DNA of 64,000 nucleotides, taken from Nigrospora sphaerica. Its lineage: Eukaryota; Ascomycota; Sordariomycetes; Amphisphaeriales; Apiosporaceae. Shown here one piece after another: positions 1 to 10,178 of this stretch. The DNA lies in NCBI GenBank assembly GCA_018287875.1, contig JAGVVL010000015.1, positions 1,922,001-1,986,000 of the forward strand, given 5' to 3'. A model generated the notes under the pieces. The model was not told the origin of the DNA, ran no database searches, and worked only from the letters and a program-made list of their open reading frames with translations. The number at the start of each line of letters is the position of its first letter. Positions within the stretch are counted from its first letter, which is position 1. The translations under genes were made by a program, and so were the position numbers.

Positions 1-3000
1 ATGTGCTGATGGCCGATCGGCACGACGGTTCGACCAAATGGGGCGACTGGTCTACGACAGCCGCATTCCTGGCCGCGGCATAGAGAGTGGTGGGAGGGGA
101 GCGGCAGTTGGTAGGAGTTGGGTGCAGAGCTCACCTCTTGTGTACTACATAGATTTCATGCTGTCGCCGGGTGGTGGGTACGCAGGTGTCGCCGGAAAGG
201 CACGGAACCAGACTGGCGAAGTTGCGGCTCGCTTATGCTCCTTCATACGGGCTGTTCGGCGGGGGTGGGTTTGGATTGGATTCGAAGCAGGCGAAAGAAA
301 GCGAGGGGCAAGACTTGGTGGCCGCCGGTGCTTGGATTTGGAAGACGTAGGTAAACAGTAAACCGAGATCCGACGCAGGCGCAGGCGCAGGCGCAGGCGC
401 AGGCGAGGGCGGAAAGGAGAGCGGACAAAAGCAGACCGATTGAGAGCCACCCGCGATCTGGATCCAATATCCGGCGTTGGTGTTGCGTCTAGTTGGACGC
501 GGTGCCACTCGGCCTGCTCGGGCGGTCCTGGGGGCATCTACGTGGGCATGGACGCGTATCGAAATGCATAGTCCGGAGTCGCAAGGTGCCTTCACGTCGT
601 CGATCGCGCATCCGCCGGGTGCTTGGAGAGCTTCGCCCTGATGACTTGGGACCTGGTGCTAAAAGCGTCCGGCTTTCGACTGGTCGGCGAGTCGGGTCGC
701 GGGTCTCGTCGATGCCCTAGTAACGGGTCCCTCGACCTGGCCCAAGGCCAACGACGTAAACAATCCCACCGGACGTGGGGCGGCGTTTGGCTTCTGTCAT
801 GGTCCAGTCCCCTCCATTCTGGTCCATCCATCATCCTTGGCGTCGCGTGCTGGGGCCTGGTACTTGGTAGAAATCACTGGCAGTCGGCCCAAGCAGATGA
901 GGGCAGGGGACGTGGCCCCGTTCAGCGTCGCCAGTGCCGCCCAGCGCCGCCCAGCCCGTCGCTAGCTGCTGCGCTGGGTGCCGGCATCCCTGTTTTCGTG
1001 GCTGCATTCGGCCTGCTTTTTCCCTGCTGCTGTAGCCCATTGTTTGGAACAATGGCCCGTACAAAACCTTAGGCACTTCAGTTAGATCCAGATTGGTGAA
1101 GCTTGCCCAGTGATGACCTGCCAACTGGGATGGCCCGGCAGCCCGGCAGTCCGGCCGACTTAATAGTGCCGCTGTGCAGACGCCCGCGCTTGACACCACT
1201 TTTCGAGACCCTGCACGCGGGCCCCCCATGGGCATGGACGGAAGTCGAGAGAGCTGCATTGGGATCCCTCCGGTTCGGGTCGACGACACAACACACGCTC
1301 GCGCAGGAAGTCACCAGGCGCAAACGTACTGGGAACGCCGAACTACCATCCAGTCTCTCTATCACTCTCTGCCTCGCCCGATGGGTGCGAGTGCTGCCCC
1401 CGGTTCCACCCGGGCTCATCGTACATGAAGTACCCTAGGTATGTAACCTGTCCAGGTCCATTCTGGGTTCTGATACCAGACGACGGGCCCCGGTGTTGTG
1501 ATATCGGTCATTCACATTATGGCTAGGTCGGAATGTCTGACCGTCCGCATTGTTCAGATGACATGGGACCCTATCACTGGCGGCTGTTGGCCCAGCATTT
1601 GGCATCACCAAACCGCATATGGTTAGGTAAGTATGTACCTGTCATGGGTGCTCCTGTAAGTCTTCCTCGCCCACTTGCGGCTTCCGCGGGTAGCATCGCA
1701 AGCCGTCTTCCAATCGGCAAGGCTGGATGTGACACCCAAAAGGAGGTGTGCGTGAATACTATGAGCAATCAACCCTGAATCTACAGACGGGGTCCAGACT
1801 GTGGATTGGGAGCCCTTACTTGGGCGCCGACGTCTCATTACCCCGAGATTTGCCTTCATTTCCTACTGGAGCAAGTCGAATCTCCTTCCCAATTGGATTT
1901 CTGGTTACTCCGACCCGACTTGGAGCTTCCAAGATACGCGGGAGCTTTGCGACTGGCCTTGCCAGCGGCGGCGTACGCTCCTTACATAAATACCCAGCCA
2001 TCCATTCATATTGCTGCCACTTGCTCAGCGGCGTACGCGGACACGGGCAGTACGATTTGAGTTCGGTAAAGAAATGCTTCCTCGTCTTGCCCAGGAATCC
2101 AGACCGGTCCTTTAGTGAGGGAAGCATTTTGGAGGACCCTGATGCAATGTGCATGCCCAGGTAAAGGGTCCACGATCGGATGCTGCGGGATATCACGCTC
2201 GGAATCGACACTTGCGATAGGTTTTTGCCCGTGGTCGGAACATGCCTAAGCCGGTACACGCATCGTCCATTGCCTAGGTCTTTCAATATCCATGAGCGTG
2301 CATATGCATCGGCCGTTCTTCCCTGGTCTTTTAATATAAACTGAAGATAAGCAACCTACACTTTCGTGGGTGAACATCCGGCGAGGGCCGTGTAAGTGCA
2401 GTCGGGATACGGCATGCCTCCGAACCAAGCGACGCCCCGGTCTTCATCACCCCTTATGGCAGCCTAGCAGGCTTTATTCAATTCCACCACGAATGGCACG
2501 ATCTGCCGTAGGTGACGGGTCGTATTAGCGTTCCTAGATGGAACGCGGGGTGGTAGCGGAAAAAAGAAAGGAAACTACCGCTCGGCAAACACTCATAAAC
2601 GTGAAACCCTTCAACCGTTGTTACATACGTGTTCCGGCACCGCTGGAGTTCTGCCAAGAGGTGCATGGCCGAGCTGCCCGTTTGTACAGCTCGTCGGGCC
2701 ATACGAGAGCAGTCTCCCAATTTCGTAAGAGAACAAAAAACCTCGCCCCTTAGCTTGGCCATGATATGGCCGGCTCATAAGTAAGCAAGGTAGGGAGCAC
2801 GGGTGGTGGTGCAAGCAACACACCCTCGACAACGGCCAAGCCGTTTGTTGCCGCCTTCAGCTCCTCTTCCCGTGTGCACCCCAACCGGTTGCCTTGGATG
2901 CGCATCACGTCAACTATTTACCTACGCAGCGAGTGAGGGAGCCGGCGGCTTTCTTTTCCACGCCTAGGGACTCAAGGCCTCGCCCTTCCTTCGTCCTCTT

Positions 3001-3061
3001 CGCCTTTCTCGGCCCGGTGCCTCGTATTCTCCTTTGCTGCGCAGCCATTGTTTCCTATACC
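1..3061. other. Intergenic, no gene seen
   Basis: Only short open frames without recognisable domains, codon bias or plausible splicing occur here. The stretch is heterogeneous: GC-rich up to about 1400, then more mixed composition from about 1500 to 2800. The last part (roughly 2840-3061) is the likely promoter and leader of the Rho-like GTPase gene. The window edge prevents saying whether the left end belongs to another gene. Confidence 0.6.
375..404. repeat. Hexanucleotide tandem repeat (GCAGGC)x5
   Basis: Five perfect copies of GCAGGC lie head to tail, followed by degenerate GAGGGC units. It is in non-coding sequence. On the reverse strand it creates a spurious Arg/Leu or Ala/Cys dipeptide run in short open frames. 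Confidence 0.9.
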
Positions 3062-4504
3062 ATGGCCAACTCGCAAATGTCGTCGTTTGACGAAGCGGCG
3101 GTGCGGCTGCAAAGCCGCACGCCGAGCACGAGGCGGACCATGCAGTACCACCCGCCCATCTCCAAAGACTTCACCTTCTCGACCCCTGCTCTCTGGCAGT
3201 CCAAGAACAACATGATGACATGGATTGCCGACGTCGAGCGGCAGCGCGGCGAGCCCCTGGAGCCCCTCGTGCCATCGGCCCAGCGCGGCCAGAAGCACGA
3301 CCTGGTGCGTTTGCGAATGTCTTAGGCTGCCCCCACGCCTGGTGGCTGACACATGAGACAGGATGCCGATGCGTTACGGAACGGCCATGGCAATGACGAG
3401 CATCGCGACAAGCGGGCAAAGCGCCATTCCTTCCGAGACCGTTGTGGCGATCCGTCTCGGAGCCGCCGGAGCCGGATCCTGGAGACCACCCTGCACGCGG
3501 CCAACAGCGTGTCCAGCAGCATTAATCGTGCTCTCAACACCCTCCGTCCCGTCTCGCTCGACGGCACCACTGTCAACGGCAGCGAATCGTCCCCGGGCAC
3601 GCCCTGCGGCACGCCCTCCGTCTCCGCCACAGCACCCGGGACGCCCGTGCTGTCCGTGAGCCCCCGCGGGAAGCTGCGCTTCGTGTTCGTGGGGGACCGG
3701 CAGTGCGGCAAGTCCAGCTTGCTGCTGTAAGTTATACGGCCCGGCGAGTTCCCCCTGCTCGCGACCCTCCCAGAAAGCCGCAGTCGGCTGACGGAAACAG
3801 CCGCTTCCACCGCAATACATTCTCGCAAACCTATAGCCCCACCCAGTACGAGCTCTTCAACGAGTTCATCGACATCGACGGCCAGCAGCTCGACTGCGAG
3901 CTCTGGGACACGTCGGGCAACATCCACAAGCACCAGCTGGGCCTGCTCTCATACCTATCGTGGGACGCCGTGTTTCTGTGCTACTCGGTCAACAGCGACA
4001 AGAACTACGCCAATTGTCAGTTAAAGGTAAGTCGGTGCGGCAACCCCCGAGCGGACAAGGCCCGACTGCTGACGGAACGCGAACCCGGCCCGTAGTGGAT
4101 CAGGGAAATCCACAAGTACTGCCGCAATGCGCCCATCATCCTGCTGGGCCTGAAGACGGACACGCGGATCGGCTCGGGCCGCTGGTATGATCTCTTCCGA
4201 TATCAGATGGACACGCGCGTGAGCGCCGCCGAAGTAAGTGGATGCCGTGCCGCCCCTACTCGCCAATTGCCGCCGAAGGACAAGAAGACCGAGAAAGCCG
4301 CGGGCTAACGACACCCACCAGGGCAACATGGCAGCTCACACAATACGCGCCATCAAGTACGCCGAGTGCTCCGCCAAGACGGGCCAGGGGGTCGAAAAAG
4401 TCTTTGAGGACAGCATCCGCCTCGTCCTGTCTCTTCAAGGCGCCGGTGCCGCCGAGAAGGATTCAAAGAAGCCCGGCTTTGGCCAGATTTTCTGCTTCCA
4501 GTGA
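3062..4504 (+). CDS. Atypical Rho-family small GTPase, N-terminally extended
   Basis: Five exons (3062-3304, 3362-3726, 3801-4026, 4096-4233, 4322-4504) join in frame to 384 residues. Residues 1 to about 184 are a Ser/Pro/Arg-rich, probably disordered extension. The GTPase domain starts near 185 with the P-loop GDRQCGKS (192-199), followed by a Rho-like effector region (TYSPTQYELF), switch II WDTSGN (238-243), a G4-like LKTD and the G5 motif CSAK. The order SYLSWDAVFLCYSV, WIREIHKYC, PIILLGLKTD, KYAECSAKTGQGVEKVFEDSI is typical of the Rho family. Position 243 is Asn where most Ras/Rho proteins have the catalytic Gln of DTAGQE. The C-terminus ends CFQ, so there is no four-residue CAAX box. The ATG at 3062 has a good context (ACCATGG); an in-frame ATG at 2894 would add a hydrophobic 56-residue leader and is less likely. 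The exact orthologue is not recognised. Confidence 0.85.
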
Positions 4505-6330
4505 AAAGCTGGCGGGCACAAGAGTATGACGAGACCACTTGATTCTCAGGTGGTGGGTGGATTAAGGGGGATGCGGGGGTAAGACGTGTGGAGTAGGATG
4601 GCTCGGGCCTGGTCTGCGGTATTGCAACAGCGAAATGTTTCTGGGCAGACGCTTGGCTCTTTGTGGGATATGCGCCTCGGACCCGAAGGAGGAGGGATGA
4701 ACATGAACAGAATGGCGGTGGAGCCGAGAGCTTCGCAAGCGGCAGAGCTGGCCGACCTGCTCTGATCTGATGGCGCATTCCATACGGAGATGGGAATGTG
4801 TCCAGAGCTATCGGGGCGTACGGGGGCTGCTGATGTCTCCGAGTATCTCAGGAGAGGAAACGGTCTGGGGAAAGCTCAAGCAAAGCAGTCGACCGTGGTG
4901 ATGTAAGCACGCGGGCTACTTTGCAGCTAGACGCCCCCAACCTCTGCTGATCCCTGCGGCCGGACTGCCGGGTCGAGGCATAACAGAAGACGGGCTCCAC
5001 GCAAGTTTGCCCCGTGGCGACCTACGACTATGATGTACAGAATCCCAGTGCAGGCCAGCTCCCGTGATCCCGCTGTGTGAGGACAGACCAGGCTGATTAC
5101 CTGCAGCGCTTTGCTTGCCCGAAGCGGCCCCTACTACCGTGTAAGTTGATGCGTGGAGTTGGGCGGGAGCCCGGTGAGCTAGTCCAGAGCGTGTCCTCTG
5201 GTTTCCTTTAACCAAAACCTACATTAAGGGTATATGCGTGTTGTCTTTAGGGAGAAAAGAAAAGCAGGTGAATTGTATGGATGGAACAGGGTCCCGAGCC
5301 GATACCTGAGCCAGCCGGGTGGAAGATAGGTTGGTACATGCACGATGGGAGTAAATCTGGGGCCAAGATTTGAAAACCTACTTTAAGTAGACGAGGAAGT
5401 TTAGCAGGTAAAAGTACTTACATGCTTGTTGGGTCTTTAGCTACATGTGTAAACCTGGGAAAGGGTGGGTTTGGACGGGCCGTGGCCAGCGCTCTACCGC
5501 CTATGGCGTCCGACCAGCCATTCGCTCCTCTGGGGCGCATATGGGAATCCGCTGGCGGTATGCGTTACAGATACACAGTAGAAGAGATCCATAGTAAGGA
5601 TAGTAGTACATGAGTACGTACTGGGCATGCGGTCCATGTTCAGTGTCCCGGCGCTCGGGCCAGTGGCCTGGTGACAAAAGTGACGCAGCTGGAGACCAGG
5701 AAGCGCCCAAGCAACAATCCGAAGTACAGGGTTGTCGACGTACGTTGTACTAGCCAAGGGTGAAGGGTGACGGGCAAGAAAGCGATGGGAGGCAAACCGA
5801 GTGCGGACCGGCGATAACCACGAGCCGCCGCATCCCTTCCCAGATCTTCCTGGAAGACGGGCATCTCCCACATGCTGTCAGTACATACCGTAACGGGGGG
5901 CTGGTGCTAGGAGGTATGTAAGTATGTACCTTGGGTGTAGGTACATTCTGAAGTTGTAGGAACTGCCGTTAGGTACTTGCATCTTCCAAGGCTGCTGGGC
6001 GGCTAGGTTCCCAGGGCGGGAAGTGCGAACTGACCGCATCCATTTGTTCTAGCTAGATCCATCCGTGTATCAGACGGGCTGGGGAATGCTACCCATCGCT
6101 CCAGCTTTAATCAAGCGAGCGCCCGCAACATCGACGCTTCATCATCCAGCCGATTCTACAGACAACACCGCCTGCCGAATTTCCCGACGCCCAGGTCGAG
6201 ACTCTCATCCACTGCGGGCGCTGTCCATTCCCGCACTTTTTCGCCCTCTCGACAACGCCTGTCCGCCGTGCTGCACCGCTTCCCTCTGAGCTAGCCGCAG
6301 CGCAGCGAGCAACACCGCCGCACCTTCGCC
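4505..6330. other. Intergenic, no gene seen
   Basis: This is the 3' flank of the Rho-like gene and the promoter of ypt7. It contains several GTACCT/AGGTAC-type words (for example around 5930) common between genes in this window, but no open frame with a recognisable domain. The last 200 bases before 6331 are C-rich and pyrimidine-rich, as in many filamentous fungal leaders. Confidence 0.55.
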
Positions 6331-7372
6331 ATGTCGTCCAGAAAGAAGGTCCTCTTGAAGGTCCGTCGTTCCGCCGCGCCCTCTTTACTGCACCCTGTTT
6401 ACCGCGCCCTGCTCTCCGTTTGTGGTGTGCCTGCTAATTCCAGTCTCCATTCAGGTCATCATCCTTGGTGACAGCGGTGTCGGCAAGACTAGTCTGATGA
6501 ACCAATATGTTCGCCTCTCCGTTCCCGCGCCCGCGCTCGCAGCCGCTCGCCTCGCCTCGGCCCCCGGGACCACTTGCTGATGCTTGCCCCTCTGCACAGG
6601 TCAACAAGAAGTTCAGCGCCAGCTACAAGGCCACTATCGGCGCCGACTTCCTGACCCGTGAGGTCCTGGTCGACGATAGGCAGGTCACCATGCAGGTAGG
6701 CAACCGATAGACGCGCCCGCACCGAAAACCAAGCCCCCCCACGTGCCGGGAACTGACGCTGCGTAGCTGTGGGACACGGCCGGCCAAGAACGCTTCCAGT
6801 CGCTGGGCGTGGCATTCTACAGAGGTGCCGACTGCTGTGTGCTGGTCTTTGACGTCAACAACTCCAAGAGCTTCGACGCCCTCGACAGCTGGCGTGACGA
6901 GTTCCTTATCCAGGCTTCGCCGCGGGACCCCGAAAACTTCCCATTCGTAAGCGAAGACGCCAAACTCACCGGGTAACCCCATCGCTAACGCGGTCGGCAG
7001 GTCGTGCTGGGAAACAAGATTGACGTCGAGGAGAGCAAGAGAGTTGTGCGTACTCGTGACTTCCCCCGATCCCCATCTTGTCTGCTAAACCCGGAGTAGA
7101 TCTCGAGTAAGCGAGCGGCGACCTTCTGCGCCTCCAAGGGCGACATTCCCTACTTCGAGACGAGCGCCAAGGAGGCTATCAACGTCGAACAGGCTTTCGA
7201 AGGTAAGTCTTGGACTGATTCCTCCCCTTGGCGCCCCCTGGCGGCTTATACTCGTTACACAGTCATTGCGCGGAACGCACTGGCCCAGGAAGAGTCGGAA
7301 GAGTTCAGCGGCGATTTCCAGGACCCCATCAACATCCACATTGACAACGACAGGGATGGATGCTCCTGCTAG
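6331..7372 (+). CDS. ypt7: Rab7-type GTPase Ypt7
   Basis: Seven exons (6331-6360, 6455-6508, 6600-6695, 6767-6946, 7001-7045, 7100-7202, 7263-7372) give exactly 205 residues, the usual Rab7/Ypt7 size. All nucleotide motifs are present: P-loop GDSGVGKTS, effector region [14 protein letters not shown] (Rab7-specific), switch [16 protein letters not shown]4 NKID and G5 ETSAKE. The protein ends in CSC, the double-cysteine geranylgeranylation signal. In fungi Ypt7 on the vacuole membrane recruits the HOPS complex for homotypic vacuole fusion and late endosome or autophagosome fusion. The first exon codes only ten residues, a layout common in filamentous fungal Rab genes. All seven splice joins follow GT-AG and keep frame. 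Confidence 0.97.
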
Positions 7373-8255
7373 ATGTCCCATCCCAGCATGATGTCTACTT
7401 GAAGGCGTTGACTTGGGCGCGGAGCAGCGCGATCGCGACGGGCTTGCATTGCTCTGCGGCACCCAGTGGCTTAGGGTTGGCGTATACCAGATGCTCGGGC
7501 TTGGGAACGGGAGGTTATTCTTTCGTATCAATCTTTGATCCGCCGGGTTCTTTGGGTGGGAGGCTAAGGACGAGTATACATGGGGAGGCAGGGTTAGGTG
7601 CTACTTGGCAGCTTGGAGACACAGCAACATTCACGATTGGAAGACGCCCAAGAGTCCCCCAGCATGCCGCCGCCGGCCGCGGCCGCGGACGCGGCCTCTG
7701 GTAGCTATTCGAACAGAAGAGACAGCGTAACGTCGTCTGCTCATCAAGGCCAGAAGCTTACTGCGTAGGCAGACTGCGCGTCCAGCCAATAGACAAAAAT
7801 CGTCGGCACAGCCATTGCCACTCTCACCTGGGAGCCCAAGGCGTACCCAAAGCACCTAGCGTCGTCGAGAAGAATAGGCTTATCGCGGAGAGACCCGATG
7901 CAGCGGGCAGGAACGGCCGCAGGCAAGCCTTGAATACCTTTCATAGCGCACGTTCGCATAAGCGGGAGTACAGAAGCAGGCCCTCTTAACGTAAGGGGCG
8001 GAGGTGCGGACATATCCCAATCTGGCAAATCGCACCATCGCCACGGACCCGGCGAGCAGCTGACACCAGCCGCGGCGGGACGGACGGCCCCTTCGTGATG
8101 GACCGAGGTGGGTAGATAGGCAGGTGTCGTCTACTTGAGACGGACCGCCGAGCATCTTGTACGTCCCGCCGGCTATAGGTTAGGTCTACATACAAGTAGT
8201 CAGATGCCCACGCATGCTCTTCCCAGCCACCCCCCCCTCGCACTCACCCCGGGCC
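7373..8255. other. Convergent intergenic (ypt7 / rit1)
   Basis: Shared 3' flanks of two genes that point at each other. No credible open frame or structured RNA was seen. A purine/pyrimidine-alternating GC tract (ccgccggccgcggccgcggacgcg type) lies near 7668-7697. Confidence 0.55.
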
Positions 8256-8809
8256 TCACCCCATCAAGAAGCTATTCACGCTCTGCAGCGTCGCCCGGCT
8301 AGGGTTGGCCTCGGGGAACAGCGTCATGATGCGGCCGAGGCGGACCTTGATGACGGCCTTGTTGACGACGCGCTGCGGCTGCTGCCCGTGGGGGTCGGCC
8401 TCGAACCGGCCGGCCTCGTCAAACAGACGGCACGCCAGCGCCAGGGCGATGCCGACCGAGAGGTCGCGGCCCGTCTCGCAGCGAATCAGAATGCGCCGCC
8501 CGCATGGTGGTGGTGACGATGATGATGGCGGCGGTAGGGGCGAGTCCTCGGGGCCCGTAGGAGAAGAGGGGGAGGGAGAAGAAGAAGAAGAGAGGAAGCG
8601 CGCCGCGAAGTCGCAGATGCGTGGCAGCGCCGCCCGCAGGCCGCGGCCCGCCAGCTTGGCCTGCTTGCCGAGGCCGACGTCCATGCGGTCGGGGCCGCGC
8701 ACCCACGTCTCGGCGTCGGTGACCCGGGGCACGACGGTGACGACGGCGACGCCGGGCGGGGGGGCGGCGGTCAGGGGCGCGACGAGCAGGTGATGGCCGA
8801 GCGCTTTCA

Positions 8810-8840
<31 letters not shown>

Positions 8841-9866
8841 CCCGCCGCCTCCTCCCCTTTCCCCTCCGACGGTGGCGGCGGCCGCCTTGGCGTCGGCGAC
8901 GAGGGCGCCGACGAGGCCCGGCAGTTCGGGTTCGGGCGCGGCGAGCAGGGCGGCGCGGTGGCGCCAGAAGAGGGCGGGCTCGAGCCCGAGTGCCCAGTTC
9001 TCCGTGTCGTCGCCGGCGCCCTGTATGTAGCCGGCCTCGCTCATCTCGCCGCCGGGCACGCGCCGCGAGCTCGTGCAGCAGACGACGGGGTGGAAGTCGT
9101 CGAAGAGGACCGCGGGAGGCGGCCCGCCGGCATTGTCGCTGTCCCCCTCCCCGTCCCCGTCCCCGTCCGTGGCGGCGAGGGGCGACTCGCGCGTGATCCA
9201 AAAGGGCCGCAGTGGCTTGGCGATGTGGGCGCGCAGGGCCGCTAGATCGGGGCCGAGAGCGCGAAAGGCGTCGACGAAGGCCGGGACGCGGGCGAGCATC
9301 TGGGCGTGCTCCGAGGCGGGGACGACGTGCGGAGGCGTATAGAGGGCGTGACGGGCGGCGGCGGCCTCACCGGGGCCGCCATCGTCGTCGTCGGCCGGGA
9401 ACAGCACGCGGTTGAGGACGCAGCACCAGATGGGCACCGTCTTGCTAAGGGCGTCGGGCATGCGCTTGCCGCGGCGGGTCGAGTCGACGATGACGACGCC
9501 GTCATGGAGGCCCACGAGCGGCAGCAGGTGCAAGTTGAGGCGACGGGTGCTGAAGCGCCACTGGCCGGCATGGCCGTCGGTGCTCTTGAAGTAGGCCGAG
9601 CCGCCCTTCGCCTCGGGCGCCATGTACCAGCTGCCGCACCGCTCGTTGGCCACAAGCGGCCGCCGCAGCGCCGCCGCCACCGCCGCCACGAACTCGGAGT
9701 CCTCCACGATGGACCTCAGCCGGTTGCCCATAGACAGGTTGGCCCGCTTGAGGTCCGTGAGGATGCGTGAGAAGTTGTGGTTGGCCTGCGTCGAGAAGAT
9801 CAGGTCCGCCGCCGTGATGGGGCCCGGCGCCTCTTCCCGAGGCGTGTGCTCGGCGGGCTCCTGCAT
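8256..9866 (-). CDS. rit1: Initiator tRNA A64 2'-O-ribosylphosphate transferase (Rit1)
   Basis: Single-exon frame of 536 residues from the ATG at 9866; the upstream in-frame ATG at 10025 adds residues that do not resemble the family. Rit1 attaches ribosyl phosphate to A64 of initiator Met-tRNA and so keeps it out of elongation. The N-terminal Rit1 region shows conserved blocks NRLRSIVEDSEFV, NERCGSWY, FKSTDGH and WRFSTRRLNLHLLPL followed by IVDSTRRGKRMPDALSKTVPIWC. The C-terminal dual-specificity-phosphatase-like domain carries CETGRDLSVGIALALAC with the P-loop Cys at about 463 and Arg at 467. Two low-complexity inserts (an Ala/Gly-rich run near 370-400 and a Ser/Pro run near 430-455) make it longer than core Rit1. 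The long antisense frames here are GC-bias shadows. Confidence 0.93.
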
Positions 9867-10178
9867 CGTAGACTCGGTATATATGGGCAGAACTTCCACG
9901 CCGTGCTCGGGCCTCGCCAAACTTGAGGAGAAAAAAAAGGTGCACGCTTTGCCTCCCGAGCAACGCGCGCCAGCTGGGCGCAGCTGCCTCGAAGCATGTG
10001 GTGACGGACCCAGACTTACATCCACCCCTAAACCGACCCCTATATCGATCTGCGCGCCTTACTCAGCCCAAGCGACATGGGCAGTGGCATCGCAGCACAG
10101 CCGCTTCTCACGTTTGCTTTGGGTATCAATGGTATCTACATGACGGCTCCGGCATTCGCTTGAGCCAACGCCATTTGC
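9867..10178. other. Short spacer between two minus-strand genes
   Basis: About 310 bases holding the rit1 promoter and leader and the 3' flank of the UBA/UIM gene. No separate gene is visible. Confidence 0.5.

Noticed and set aside
2894..3061. Upstream in-frame start of the Rho-like GTPase
   Set aside because: It adds a hydrophobic stretch unlike the family, while the ATG at 3062 has a better context; left as an alternative only.
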